In this document: positions 44,312 to 51,989 of the stretch, in pieces | Numbering within the stretch: position 1 is the stretch's first letter | How the letters are laid out: each line of letters begins with the position of its first letter | Source: Candidatus Binatia bacterium | GTDB taxonomy: Bacteria; Vulcanimicrobiota; Vulcanimicrobiia; Vulcanimicrobiales; Vulcanimicrobiaceae | Assembly: GCA_035544215.1 (NCBI GenBank) | Contig: DATKHY010000003.1 | Coordinates: 248,001 to 312,000 of the forward strand | DNA: 64,000 nucleotides | Direction of reading: 5' to 3' | The notes under the pieces: generated by a model | What the model saw: only the letters and a program-made list of their open reading frames with translations | Told to the model about the DNA's origin: nothing | Database searches by the model: none | Translations under genes and position numbers: made by a program

Positions 44312-45571
44312 ATGAAAATCATCAGACTACGGTTCCTTCTATGCGCTTCGACTATTGCGACGCTGTGCGTCGCTTGTACTCCTCACAGTGACACATCTCC
44401 CTTAGCGAAGTTCGGGCAGGCGTGTACCCTTCGGCCCGGCTTGCGGCCGAACAATGCGAAACTAAGGAGCGCCCTAACCGACAATCGGCGGTGGGCGCTC
44501 GCAAACCGGCACCAGGTTAGTAACGCAGACATTCCTACGTCGGTATACCTCGGATTTCGTTACCCGCCGGTGCGATCTATGTCTTCGGGACGGGCCCGAC
44601 CCGCGACGCTATGTTACGCTGATCTTTCGCATCGCGATTTTTCGCATCTCGCTTTTTCGCATCTCAATCTTTCGTATGCGAACCTCGCTGGCGCCAATCT
44701 ATCGTACGCAAATCTGACAGGGGCTAATCTTACGGCTGCCAACCTAGTAGGCGCCAACGTTGACTTTGCAAATCTTTCGCGGGCAACTCTTTCGTACGCT
44801 GCATTGGACAATGCTGACCTGCTAGGCACGAACCTAGCAAACGCTACTTTTACACATACTGACCTCAGTTATGCGGATTACGAGCCCGCAGCGGAGCCTC
44901 CTAGTGCTACCGTCGTGCATATTTTCGGCCTTGAAACTCTAAAAACAGCTCACGATAGGGACGTGACGGGAATGGTTCAGCTACGGAAGCTGCTTGCTGA
45001 TGCGGGATTCGTGCAGGACGTTCGCGCTATAAGCTCGGCCATCCAACGAAACACTACGGCCTACTATCAAGGTTCGTCGTTTTCGTGGGGTAGTCTTTCC
45101 GCGTTGGGGCGGTTCATTGCATTCGACATAACGACAGCCTACGGACTATCCCCGGAGCGCGCCCTGAAACTCATTTTTATACTCGGCAGCTTACTTGTGC
45201 CAGTTTATATGCGAGCAATTATCACGACCAGTTCCGAAACCAGCAGCTTAGCTGGAATCTATAAGGACTTGCCGGTCAGTGAACCCGATGCAAAGAACGA
45301 GTCGCGAACGAAAGACGATGGCGCACATAAACGGCTCCGCGCGACGGGGTGGCATGCATTTTGGTGGGCGGCCTATTTTTCGCTGCTATCGTCGGTAAAC
45401 ATCGGTTTCGAGCAGTTTACGCCTGGAGAGTGGATTCGCCGCCTTCAGCTGACGGAATACACCTTGCGGCCAGTTGGATGGGTTCGCGTAGTGTCCGGGG
45501 CGCAGTCTCTCCTAAGCGTTTACCTCCTGGCCATATGGGTGCTTACGCGCTTTGGGAACCTCTTTCAGTGA
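44312..45571 (+). CDS. Pentapeptide-repeat lipoprotein with C-terminal membrane helices
   Basis: 419 residues from ATG 44312. Lipobox TLCVACTP (Cys about residue 22). About 17 pentapeptide repeats follow (SHRDFSHLAFSHLNLSYANL, AGANLSYANLTGANLTAANL, and so on, about residues 105-195), which form a right-handed quadrilateral beta helix. A linker and two to three membrane helices come after (ALKLIFILGSLLVPVYMRAI and GAQSLLSVYLLAIWVLTRFG). Pentapeptide solenoids joined to channel-like helices are known; a lipid anchor on the same chain is odd. The upstream 300 bases (44011-44311) hold no recognised signal. Confidence 0.75.
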   Translation: MKIIRLRFLLCASTIATLCVACTPHSDTSPLAKFGQACTLRPGLRPNNAKLRSALTDNRRWALANRHQVSNADIPTSVYLGFRYPPVRSMSSGRARPATLCYADLSHRDFSHLAFSHLNLSYANLAGANLSYANLTGANLTAANLVGANVDFANLSRATLSYAALDNADLLGTNLANATFTHTDLSYADYEPAAEPPSATVVHIFGLETLKTAHDRDVTGMVQLRKLLADAGFVQDVRAISSAIQRNTTAYYQGSSFSWGSLSALGRFIAFDITTAYGLSPERALKLIFILGSLLVPVYMRAIITTSSETSSLAGIYKDLPVSEPDAKNESRTKDDGAHKRLRATGWHAFWWAAYFSLLSSVNIGFEQFTPGEWIRRLQLTEYTLRPVGWVRVVSGAQSLLSVYLLAIWVLTRFGNLFQ

Positions 45572-45670
45572 CTGTCATCAAAGCTCATAAAAGCGGATAG
45601 GGCGAGCCAAGGTTTCACAGGTACGTACCTATGGCACGCCGAAACGCTGAGCGTAGTTGTTTTGCGCTCT

Positions 45671-47017
45671 TTAGTCGCTATCGCCCGAACTAACAGATAA
45701 TGTAGCCGAGGCAAATCGCGGCCTTAGCTCAGTCAACGTCCGTCCCGTTAGCAACGACACGACGACTAACACCACAGTTACGGCTGTTGCGGTTACTGAG
45801 GCGGCGCCAATGCCTCCCCAATACTCGATAACTAAAAGAGAAGAGGCTACCGGCGGGAGTATCAAAATCGCGATGGTGCTTGCCACAATCGAAAAAGGAT
45901 TACTAAAGAGGCCGACCCAGGGATATGATTCTATTGAGGAATTTGGCAACTCGGACATCTTGAGACTTATAACGAACATCTGAAGGAGGGATAGCAAATA
46001 GAGTGCGGCTATAAGAATCGCTATCGGGCCCACAAGTAGCACGACACGTTGGTCGACTGTCAGCCCGAACAAACTTATTGACTGCCGCGAGTTATCAATT
46101 CTATCCTGAAGATAGGCTACTGCTTGCGCCGGCGTCTTTAGTGACACGTCATTCCAAAATAGTCGCAGTTCCGAAAGCAGTGCCTTTTCTTTCGAGTTGC
46201 CAAACACAATGCGCTCGTTATCCGGTTCAAACTTCCTTAGCCATTGCTGCGGCGTTGCAGGACTCGTCATGGACGCGCTGGACGCGTAGAAAACCGTTAA
46301 CGGAACGCGCTCTACGAATGACCACGTCCTAGGGCCATCGAACCAGTAGACGTGCAACAGGCCGTCCTTTACATCGTTGTGGTGCAAAAATACCGTCACG
46401 TTTTCATCGGGGCTAAACGCGTCCTCGACAACCGATGGGAGCGGAGCTAGGGGTATCACCTCTTTTTCGTTCCTAGCGAGTGTCACGGAGAGAACCACGG
46501 CGGCGACGGCCGCAGAAGAGGGAATCCTTCGACAGGGTGCCCATCTGTGCTGGTCGTCAACGCACGCGCCGTCAATCGCGGTTCTTGCGACAGTCTTCCA
46601 AGGGTCCCACTCTAACTTTTGCTTTAGCAGAGCAGGCTCGACTCCCATTCCAGTAGATGACGCGTCAGAAAAAAACTCATAAATCTCTTGTAGTGTGGCG
46701 GTCCTATCATCCGGTACATAGATAAGAAGCGGGAAATCGACCCTCATTGACTTTGACTGCCACCGGTTCTTAGCAAAGCCGGTGCGAAGCGAATCCGTCG
46801 GGCCAGGTACCAAATTATGAAGTAATACTTTTCCTACTACTTGGATGTAGCTGGTGGGGAGGCCAGCATAGTCTACGCTGCGCAGCGCCGTCGCTTCGGT
46901 TAGCGCTTGTCTTAGCGAAGCAACTTCATTCGGCGACAAGGCAAAAAGCAAGACCGCGGCCGAGACTAGCATTAAGACAAGATGGCCGTTTCTAATGGCT
47001 CCGAGAAAGCTATTCAT
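45671..47017 (-). CDS. Membrane protein with large extracytoplasmic domain
   Basis: 448 residues. One N-terminal helix (LVLMLVSAAVLLFALS), then about 290 residues that are probably outside (FPLLIYVPDDRTATLQEIYE, VTVFLHHNDVKDGLLHVYWF), then four helices (VVLLVGPIAILIAALYLLSL, FSIVASTIAILILPPVASSL, SVTATAVTVVLVVVSLLTG). No family is recognised. It is convergent with the pentapeptide gene (99-base gap) and is the second cargo gene of island 1. Confidence 0.7.
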   Translation of the reverse strand: MNSFLGAIRNGHLVLMLVSAAVLLFALSPNEVASLRQALTEATALRSVDYAGLPTSYIQVVGKVLLHNLVPGPTDSLRTGFAKNRWQSKSMRVDFPLLIYVPDDRTATLQEIYEFFSDASSTGMGVEPALLKQKLEWDPWKTVARTAIDGACVDDQHRWAPCRRIPSSAAVAAVVLSVTLARNEKEVIPLAPLPSVVEDAFSPDENVTVFLHHNDVKDGLLHVYWFDGPRTWSFVERVPLTVFYASSASMTSPATPQQWLRKFEPDNERIVFGNSKEKALLSELRLFWNDVSLKTPAQAVAYLQDRIDNSRQSISLFGLTVDQRVVLLVGPIAILIAALYLLSLLQMFVISLKMSELPNSSIESYPWVGLFSNPFSIVASTIAILILPPVASSLLVIEYWGGIGAASVTATAVTVVLVVVSLLTGRTLTELRPRFASATLSVSSGDSD

Positions 47018-47261
47018 TGCCTGGTGCGATGATTCGGCTTTCGTCCGCCTTTATCCTCAAGGAAAAGCCTTCAACTCAGTGTGCGCGGCCAGCAGTTGCC
47101 GGTGCCCTTCGTGAGCCGAATGTATGCCATGTCGGCGCGACGGGCATCGTTTACAAGCGGTAGATACGAGGCGACAACTTCTCGGTCGGCGTCCGAGAGG
47201 CGCAATCGTTCCGCCTATCGGGTCTCCGGCGCACAAGCACCGGCCCCGCGCTCATCGCCGC

Positions 47262-47270
47262 GTTGCTACC
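47262..47270 (+). repeat. Arm repeat GTTGCTACC at the right end of island 1
   Basis: A single GTTGCTACC followed by AGCGCGAAAATCGACCTC. The right end of the next island has GTTGCTACC at 51692 followed by CGGGCGCAAAATCGACGCC, the same layout relative to the terminator and the tRNA fragment. The rest of the gap 47018-47345 has no trusted gene. Confidence 0.55.
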
Positions 47271-47301
47271 AGCGCGAAAATCGACCTCTTCCGCAAGAAA
47301 C

Positions 47302-47339
47302 AAAAAAAGGCCCGCATCGCTTTATGTGACGGGCCTTTT
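47302..47339. terminator. Terminator next to attachment copy B
   Basis: GGCCCG and CGGGCC with a 15-base loop, flanked by A7 on the left and T4 on the right, so it can work in both directions. It sits immediately left of copy B, as the homologous hairpin sits left of the intact tRNA-Val. It therefore travels with the element end. Confidence 0.75.
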
Positions 47340-47345
47340 CAAACT

Positions 47346-47390
47346 TGGGCGGTACATGGATTGAACATGTGACCTCTTCCGTGTCAAGGA
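47346..47390 (-). repeat. Attachment-site copy B: 3' part of tRNA-Val
   Basis: The same 45 bp as copy A and the intact tRNA. The left flank (terminator, AAACT) matches the left flank of the intact tRNA; the right flank (GAGTCCCATTCGTGCGGCGG) matches that of copy A. It is therefore a junction between two elements integrated one after the other at the same tRNA. Confidence 0.9.
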
Positions 47391-47459
47391 GTCCCATTCG
47401 TGCGGCGGTGCGTGGAACGAGCGCGCATAGTGTGCATTCTGAGCATAGTGTGCGGTGCC

Positions 47460-47479
47460 GTTGCTACCGGGTTGTTACC
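47460..47479 (+). repeat. Paired GTTGCTACC/GTTGTTACC in the left arm of island 2
   Basis: Units at 47460-47468 and 47471-47479, again with an 11-bp period. Together with the preceding GAGCATAGTGTGCGGT they align with the left arm of island 1 (43965-44002). Confidence 0.55.
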
Positions 47480-47491
47480 CGCGCCCGACGC

Positions 47492-47695
47492 TTAGTCAGC
47501 GGTCACCGCGTTGGAATCTTCACCAGCCAGTAGGGCCACTTCGTCAATGGTGACGCGCTTGCGCCTGCGCGTGATTTGAGGCGAGAACATCATGCCACGG
47601 TCGTCGTAGTACAACGCGAGCGAGGCCGTCAGATGGGCCCTGTCCTCGGGCCCAAGTCGCTTGACCATCGCCTTGAGCGCCGCCGGGGTCGCCAT
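47492..47695 (-). CDS. Small ORF (67 aa) related to the one at 42026
   Basis: From ATG 47695. KRLGPEDRAHLTASLALYYD-DRG, then ITRRRKRVTIDEVALLAGED. The order LGP, RA, YYDD, RRR is shared with the 55-residue ORF at 42026. Cytoplasmic, no signal peptide. It is the first cargo frame inside island 2. Function unknown. Confidence 0.5.
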   Translation of the reverse strand: MATPAALKAMVKRLGPEDRAHLTASLALYYDDRGMMFSPQITRRRKRVTIDEVALLAGEDSNAVTAD

Positions 47696-47761
47696 AGGGT
47701 TGTCGTCCTCGTAACCGTACCCCGGCGGCCTGACCGAGGGGACGGGTGTTCGGCCCGCATG

Positions 47762-48406
47762 TTAGCGGGCCGGAACCTGCGAAATGGCGGACGCCATGCC
47801 GCTGAGCACCGCCTTGGCGGTTTGCCCGGTTAACACTAGGTCCCCGTCTTGGTCTGCTCCCGGGAGAACCCCGGTTGGATATTGCGCATCGGCGTTCTCG
47901 ATGTAGAAAATAATTATTTCGCCTGCACCGTTTCTATCCGAGACACGCGCTAAACGCGCGGTCCTAAAAAGACGCGGCACTACGTAACCGCTCCTCGTCA
48001 GCGCGGCTCTAGTAACACCGGCTTCGCGAGTCGGAAACGCTTTTGACTCGGCGTCGTCGTCGTATACGTATGTGCCCAGGCGATATACGTCGGCGCCGAA
48101 TTTGAACGGAGGCTTAGACGGATAAACGAACTTGAAAGTCTCGCCGAGCCTCACATGCTCAAACTGGATAATAACTAGGTGTTGGATATGATTCGAGGCA
48201 TCGGCCTGCACGAAGACTCGACGGTCTACGTCCGTTGATTCCAGCGAAAGTCTAATCGGCGGCTGCGGAACGTATCCATCAGCCACCTGTAGGGCAATGG
48301 CGGGATTCGCCGTTGATGTAACGAGTAGGCCCGACTGTGTGACAACGCCGACGTTATTTGCCAGGAGCAAACTTGTTGCAAACGTCAGCCAACCTGCGTT
48401 TAGCAT
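47762..48406 (-). CDS. Secreted protein of unknown function (214 aa)
   Basis: From ATG 48406. A hydrophobic start (LNAGWLTFATSLLLANNVGV) suggests a signal peptide. The mature part is beta-rich (VDRRVFVQADASNHIQHLVI, YRLGTYVYDDDAESKAFPTR). It is AT-richer than chromosomal neighbours. No family is recognised. Its 5' end lies against the degenerate junction described at 48512. Confidence 0.65.
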   Translation of the reverse strand: MLNAGWLTFATSLLLANNVGVVTQSGLLVTSTANPAIALQVADGYVPQPPIRLSLESTDVDRRVFVQADASNHIQHLVIIQFEHVRLGETFKFVYPSKPPFKFGADVYRLGTYVYDDDAESKAFPTREAGVTRAALTRSGYVVPRLFRTARLARVSDRNGAGEIIIFYIENADAQYPTGVLPGADQDGDLVLTGQTAKAVLSGMASAISQVPAR

Positions 48407-48511
48407 ATATACAATCCGCCATTTGGGTTATTGGCTCAGAACGACCTTTTTCCGCGATTAAGAGTAGCGCCGTCCATTTGGAAAGACATGGCAGCGGCGT
48501 TTTGCTTCCTC

Positions 48512-48705
48512 TTGAACACGTGACCTCTCCATTGGCATGCGGCCGAGGCGAACAGTCATTGTTAGTGCCTCCGTCAGAAAGGTTCGACGGCGCGGGGACG
48601 TTCCCAGCCCGGAGGCTTGCGGCGTTCGAGTCGCCTCGACTTTGCGCCCTTCTGAGCCCCAATTTGTCAAGGAGTTCCGCTGATGCGGCGCTCCGTAAAT
48701 CTTCG
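48512..48705. repeat. Degenerate, split attachment-site-like sequence
   Basis: TTGAACACGTGACCTCT (48512-48528) matches the inner part of the 45-bp repeat with one mismatch. TGTCAAGGAG (48665-48674) matches its end. After it, TGCGGCGCTCCGTAAATC resembles the flank of copy A (TGCGGCGCTGCACAAATC). The two halves are 136 bases apart instead of four. It looks like an old third junction with an insertion. Confidence 0.45.
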
Positions 48706-48708
48706 CGC

Positions 48709-49644
48709 ATGTTGAGTGCAGCGAAACTTGCAGCTAATCGAGCAAACTCACTGCGGAGCAGCGGTCCGCGAACAATCGCCGGTAGCCGCGCGTCATCGAC
48801 GAATGCAACGCGGCACGGACTCTCAGCGACGAGCGTCGTGGTTATTCGAGGCGTGGAGAATGAAACCGACTATGAGGCGCTGGTAGCGGATGTCATTGCG
48901 GACCTACGGCCGGTAGGTGCCGTCGAAACGTTGCTCGTCGAAAGAGTGGCGCAGCTATTCTGGCGCCTTCAACGCGTGCTGCGTTTTGAAACCGAGCGTT
49001 TGTCGCAGCAAAGTTGTGAAGCCGCAAGCTCGTGCGTAACCCTTGAGGAGACCGTCAAAGATGGAGCACTGCGCGAACGGTTCTGTTCGGCCTTGGGCCA
49101 CCTTTTTTTGCCTGAGGCGTCCGAGCTTGAGCCGGAGACGGTCGGAACCATCTTCGAGGCGTTTAGAGACTGCCAAAGCGAGGCCCAGCGGCGAGTGTTT
49201 CGCGAAACGGAACACGGTTGGCTATCGGCTGTGAGAGAGCCAGGCGCGCGCGTTACGGTCGGCGACGTTCTTCGATTCTTGCGGGCCGCCGAGGAGCGCC
49301 TCCAGGCTTTAGGGCCGGTCGCCCTGGGGAGTCCAGTGTCGCCCCTTGAGAAACCACAGCCGAACCTCATCGCGACGGTCTACAGCTACTACCTGGGCAC
49401 GGAGCGGCTTTGGAGTCGCTTTGATGGAGAAGCGATTCGCGGGTTCGACAGGCGCATTACGGACGCGCTATTGCTACAGCTCGGTGCTGTTGGCCTAGTC
49501 GACCGCTACGAACCTCGCCTGCGTAAAGACCTCACGAACACCCTGCGCGACCTAGCAGACCTTCAGGATAGGCGCCGACGTTGGCGCCGGGGAACCGCCG
49601 CGGCCGAGGAGCGGCTTACCATTGCCGCGATACCTCAACGCTAG
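48709..49644 (+). CDS. Island protein with ANRANxxxSxGPRTxxG N-terminus
   Basis: 311 residues from ATG 48709; the frame is open to 48358 but that part covers the degenerate junction. The start KLAANRANSLRSSGPRTIAG followed by SRASSTNATRHGLSA is a hallmark of a widespread uncharacterised family common in mobile regions of soil bacteria (usual form ANRANAQKSTGPRTPEGK). The middle is helical (YEALVADVIADLRPVGAVET) and the C-terminus basic. Role unknown; no catalytic motif was seen. The gap 49645-49848 holds nothing recognised. Confidence 0.75.
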   Translation: MLSAAKLAANRANSLRSSGPRTIAGSRASSTNATRHGLSATSVVVIRGVENETDYEALVADVIADLRPVGAVETLLVERVAQLFWRLQRVLRFETERLSQQSCEAASSCVTLEETVKDGALRERFCSALGHLFLPEASELEPETVGTIFEAFRDCQSEAQRRVFRETEHGWLSAVREPGARVTVGDVLRFLRAAEERLQALGPVALGSPVSPLEKPQPNLIATVYSYYLGTERLWSRFDGEAIRGFDRRITDALLLQLGAVGLVDRYEPRLRKDLTNTLRDLADLQDRRRRWRRGTAAAEERLTIAAIPQR

Positions 49645-49848
49645 TTTGGCTTCGTTCTGCGAAACGCGTTTCGCGCACAAACCCTGACCGCAGTCGGGGC
49701 GGCTAGGCAGCAGGAGGCCGCTCGGTCCCGGTAGTAGAGCGGGCGCCTGGGGTGCGGCCCGCGTTGCCGCTCCTCATCCCAACGACAATACCTAAGCCGA
49801 TTTCAACTGCGATGGCGTGTGGGGCAGCGTCCCTTAGTCGCACGTGTC

Positions 49849-50457
49849 TCAAATCCGTGTGAAAGGCATCATTTCCGCAACATCCTCGTCCCAACCGTTG
49901 CGGATGCAGTAGTTTCGTAACTGAACGACCCGCTCAAACACGGACTCGTCAAAACCTTGGTAGACTTCGATGACTGGACGCAGAGCTCGATATGAGTTGA
50001 GGGCAACGTCGCCCACATATTCGGCAATCATTTCTCTGTTCAGCGCCGAGTGCTGGAAAATGATGCCAATGTCCTCAAGAGTATAGAGCACGTCGATTGC
50101 AGCGTCGCGAAGCTCGGGCCAATCAGGGCCAGCAAGAGTCAATCGCTTGTCGGCGCCGATAGAAACCCCCTCGAACCGCTTTCTATCCCTGCGACAAAGT
50201 TCGTAGTTACGTCCGAACGCTGGGTCATCTATCTTTTCGCAGACTTTTAGGAACACCTCAGCATCTACGGATTTCTTGGTCGTGGCGAGTTGCGGAATCG
50301 CGAACAGACCCACTGCCGCGACGATTGCCGCACTGACCCAAGTACCGTACGCCGCAATCCAATCAGCGGACTTTCCCGTCGCGAAGAAGTGGGAAGGGAG
50401 CCAGCAGAGTATCGCCGCGGACAACAACCCCAGGAGAACCCACAAGCGTATATCCAT
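49849..50457 (-). CDS. DUF4760-like membrane-anchored protein
   Basis: 202 residues from ATG 50457. Two N-terminal helices (LWVLLGLLSAAILCWLPSHF and YGTWVSAAIVAAVGLFAI) followed by a cytoplasmic helical domain (FLKVCEKIDDPAFGRNYELC, LYTLEDIGIIFQHSALNREM). The layout matches DUF4760 proteins, of unknown function and frequent in accessory regions. Divergent from the next gene, with the probable promoters between. Confidence 0.7.
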   Translation of the reverse strand: MDIRLWVLLGLLSAAILCWLPSHFFATGKSADWIAAYGTWVSAAIVAAVGLFAIPQLATTKKSVDAEVFLKVCEKIDDPAFGRNYELCRRDRKRFEGVSIGADKRLTLAGPDWPELRDAAIDVLYTLEDIGIIFQHSALNREMIAEYVGDVALNSYRALRPVIEVYQGFDESVFERVVQLRNYCIRNGWDEDVAEMMPFTRI

Positions 50458-50578
50458 AATGTCAGCCGCGTTCTTTTACGAACGCTCGGTTGCCTAGGCA
50501 CCCTCGTCCGGAGTAGCAAATTGGTCAAGCTCGGTAGGAATTTGACACCAAGTGGTTTCTGATGCTAGAGTAGCGTCC

Positions 50579-51325
50579 GTGAAGCACAGTCTCAGCCTGT
50601 CGAATGAGGTGGGGGAGCGCCTAAGGGAGGTGGCCCGGACCATCGACGCCACGCCCTCGTCGCTGGCGGACGTTGCCCTCAAGAAGCTATTTGAACACTC
50701 GCCAAAGGAGATAGCGATAATGCTTGCCCGATACAGACTGGACCGAAGGGCGCCAACAAGAGAGTGGTGGCAGCGTTCATTTTGGACACTCCTTGCTGAG
50801 CGCATGGGGACGTTCGACCCGATTAGTAATCCATATGTCGCTCGCGATTACGAGGACTACTACCTCGTATTGCTCCGAAATAGCATTGCGCGCGACGACA
50901 AAGAGGATGAGCCGCTCCATATTCACCTCGGACCGCGCGCGGGAAGCAACGGGCCCAATGGCGGATGGCCGTTTTCACGCGAGACATCGCCCGTTCAGGC
51001 GGCAGAACAAGTGGCGAGCGAACTCAAACGGCTCGGCGTCGCGATGGATTATGAGGGGCGAATCAACAAGGTTCGCGGGATTCTGGCGGAGCGACTAGGT
51101 TCAGACGGTGACAACAGCGACCGCTTTGGTAACGCGCAGTTTCATCCTGCGATGGTCTACGGTGCAGAAGGCGAGCGCGGCATGATGGTATGGAACCTCC
51201 TCAGACTGAACAGCTCGACGCATCCACGGACCGATGTTCACTTCCATTGGCGGTCGAGCACGGCAACGCAGATGGCTGAGCAGCTTCTAACTGCCTATGA
51301 GAAGCTGATGTCATCTCCTAGCTAA
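50579..51325 (+). CDS. Hypothetical protein with ribbon-helix-helix-like N-terminus
   Basis: 248 residues from GTG 50579 (GTG 50552 is also in frame). The N-terminus KHSLSLSNEVGERLREVART plus IDATPSSLADVALKKLF has the beta-helix-helix look of small DNA-binding RHH domains. The rest (EWWQRSFWTLLAERMGTFDP, DEPLHIHLGPRAGSNGPNGG) is not recognised. It could be a fused toxin-antitoxin-like or regulatory protein; that is speculation. No signal peptide. Confidence 0.65.
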   Translation: MKHSLSLSNEVGERLREVARTIDATPSSLADVALKKLFEHSPKEIAIMLARYRLDRRAPTREWWQRSFWTLLAERMGTFDPISNPYVARDYEDYYLVLLRNSIARDDKEDEPLHIHLGPRAGSNGPNGGWPFSRETSPVQAAEQVASELKRLGVAMDYEGRINKVRGILAERLGSDGDNSDRFGNAQFHPAMVYGAEGERGMMVWNLLRLNSSTHPRTDVHFHWRSSTATQMAEQLLTAYEKLMSSPS

Positions 51326-51340
51326 CCAAATGCCTGTGCG

Positions 51341-51601
51341 CTAGGCTCCCAAAGCATCCCGGACACGCTGACGGAGCTTGGCGACGTGGTCTAAGGCGGC
51401 TAAAGCAACGGCATTATTGGGCGCCGTCGTTAGTAGCTGCTGTGCCGTCGCCTCATATTGACCAATGACGGTAGCTTCCCTCAAACCTTGCTGCTTTCCA
51501 AGATTCGGATTCCTAGCGTTCTGCTCAAGCTCGTTGACCATAGCTTCAGCGCCGCCAGCCTCTTTCTGAAGTCGTTCGCGAAGGTTCTCTACGAAATCCA
51601 T
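51341..51601 (-). CDS. Small helical protein (86 aa)
   Basis: From ATG 51601 (ATG 51607 is two codons upstream). MDFVENLRERLQKEAGGAEA and GLREATVIGQYEATAQQLLT are strongly helical and Glu/Gln-rich; the end LDHVAKLRQRVRDALGA is basic. It looks like a coiled-coil protein. No family is recognised. Convergent with the previous gene and the last cargo frame before the tRNA-Val end. Confidence 0.55.
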   Translation of the reverse strand: MDFVENLRERLQKEAGGAEAMVNELEQNARNPNLGKQQGLREATVIGQYEATAQQLLTTAPNNAVALAALDHVAKLRQRVRDALGA

Positions 51602-51679
51602 GCCCACGTTGCCATCGCCTCACTGTCGGTTCGGGTGCTGCCTTAGCCAGGCACGTGATACCTTTCGCACCGACTGCGC

Positions 51680-51700
51680 GTTGCTACCTGCGTTGCTACC
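51680..51700 (+). repeat. Paired GTTGCTACC in the right arm of island 2
   Basis: GTTGCTACC at 51680-51688 and 51692-51700 (12-bp period), 31 bases before the terminator and 76 bases before the tRNA-Val 3' end. Same unit and orientation as in the left arms of both islands. Confidence 0.55.
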
Positions 51701-51730
51701 CGGGCGCAAAATCGACGCCTCCCAGCATAA

Positions 51731-51769
51731 GAAAAAAGGCCCACATCGCCTTATTTGACGGGCCTTTTT
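51731..51769. terminator. Terminator downstream of tRNA-Val
   Basis: GGCCC and GGGCC around a 17-base loop, with A6 on the left and T5 on the right. On the minus strand it stands six bases after the tRNA 3' end and ends its transcript. A near copy sits beside repeat B (47302), so this terminator was brought by the integrated element. Confidence 0.75.
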
Positions 51770-51775
51770 CAAACT

Positions 51776-51847
51776 TGGGCGGTACATGGATTGAACATGT
51801 GACCTCTTCCGTGTCAAGGAAGCGCTCTCCCACTGAGCTAACCGCCC
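51776..51847 (-). tRNA. trnV: tRNA-Val (GAC anticodon), integration target
   Basis: Complete cloverleaf on the minus strand. Acceptor GGGCGGT/ACCGCCC, D-arm TAGCTCAGTGGGAGAGC, anticodon stem CTTCC/GGAAG with loop TTGACAC (GAC), T-arm ACATG-TTCAATC-CATGT, discriminator A. CCA is not encoded, unlike in most other tRNAs of the window. Its 3' 45 bases are repeated at 47346 and 43869, so it is the attachment site of the island array. Confidence 0.96.
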
Positions 51848-51924
51848 TTAATCCGTAGCGCGCGGGAACGGCCCAGACTTCGAATTCCGGCGCGCGGGCC
51901 CTGCTCGCATCGAATTTTTTCGAT

Positions 51925-51954
51925 TTGACAAGCCACTTTAGTGCATGATAGAGT
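51925..51954 (+). promoter_or_regulatory. Sigma-70-type promoter
   Basis: TTGACA (51925-51930), an 18-base spacer and TAGAGT (51949-51954), preceded by an AT-rich stretch (GAATTTTTTCGA). It points to the 29-codon ORF that starts at 51990. Confidence 0.6.
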
Positions 51955-51989
51955 TTCGCGTATTACTCATTCCGGTTATAGGAGGCACG

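Larger units (their letters stand above)
43869..47390. mobile_element. tRNA-Val-anchored island 1 (no integrase seen)
   Basis: Bounded by 45-bp repeats A and B. Left arm 43914-44010 and right arm about 47250-47345 resemble the corresponding arms of the neighbouring island. The cargo is two genes: a pentapeptide-repeat membrane lipoprotein (+) and a membrane protein (-). GC content and codon use are visibly lower than in the flanking chromosome. No tyrosine or serine recombinase, relaxase or phage gene is present. Confidence 0.7.
47346..51820. mobile_element. tRNA-Val-anchored island 2, possibly composite (no integrase seen)
   Basis: Bounded by repeat B and the intact tRNA-Val (copy C). Left arm 47391-47480, right arm 51660-51775. 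Cargo: small ORF 47492, secreted protein 47762, a 311-residue island protein, a DUF4760-like protein, a 257-residue protein and an 86-residue protein. A degenerate junction near 48512-48705 suggests that it is itself two fused elements. No recombinase gene is present. Confidence 0.68.

Noticed and set aside
47081-47372. Two plus-strand frames before attachment copy B
   Set aside because: They end in or cross the terminator and the att repeat, have no ribosome binding site and no domain.
51620-51817. 65-codon reverse frame with GSN repeats near tRNA-Val
   Set aside because: It runs into the tRNA itself. The GSN repeats come from the GTTGCTACC arm units. It could be an integrase tail remnant but is not a gene.
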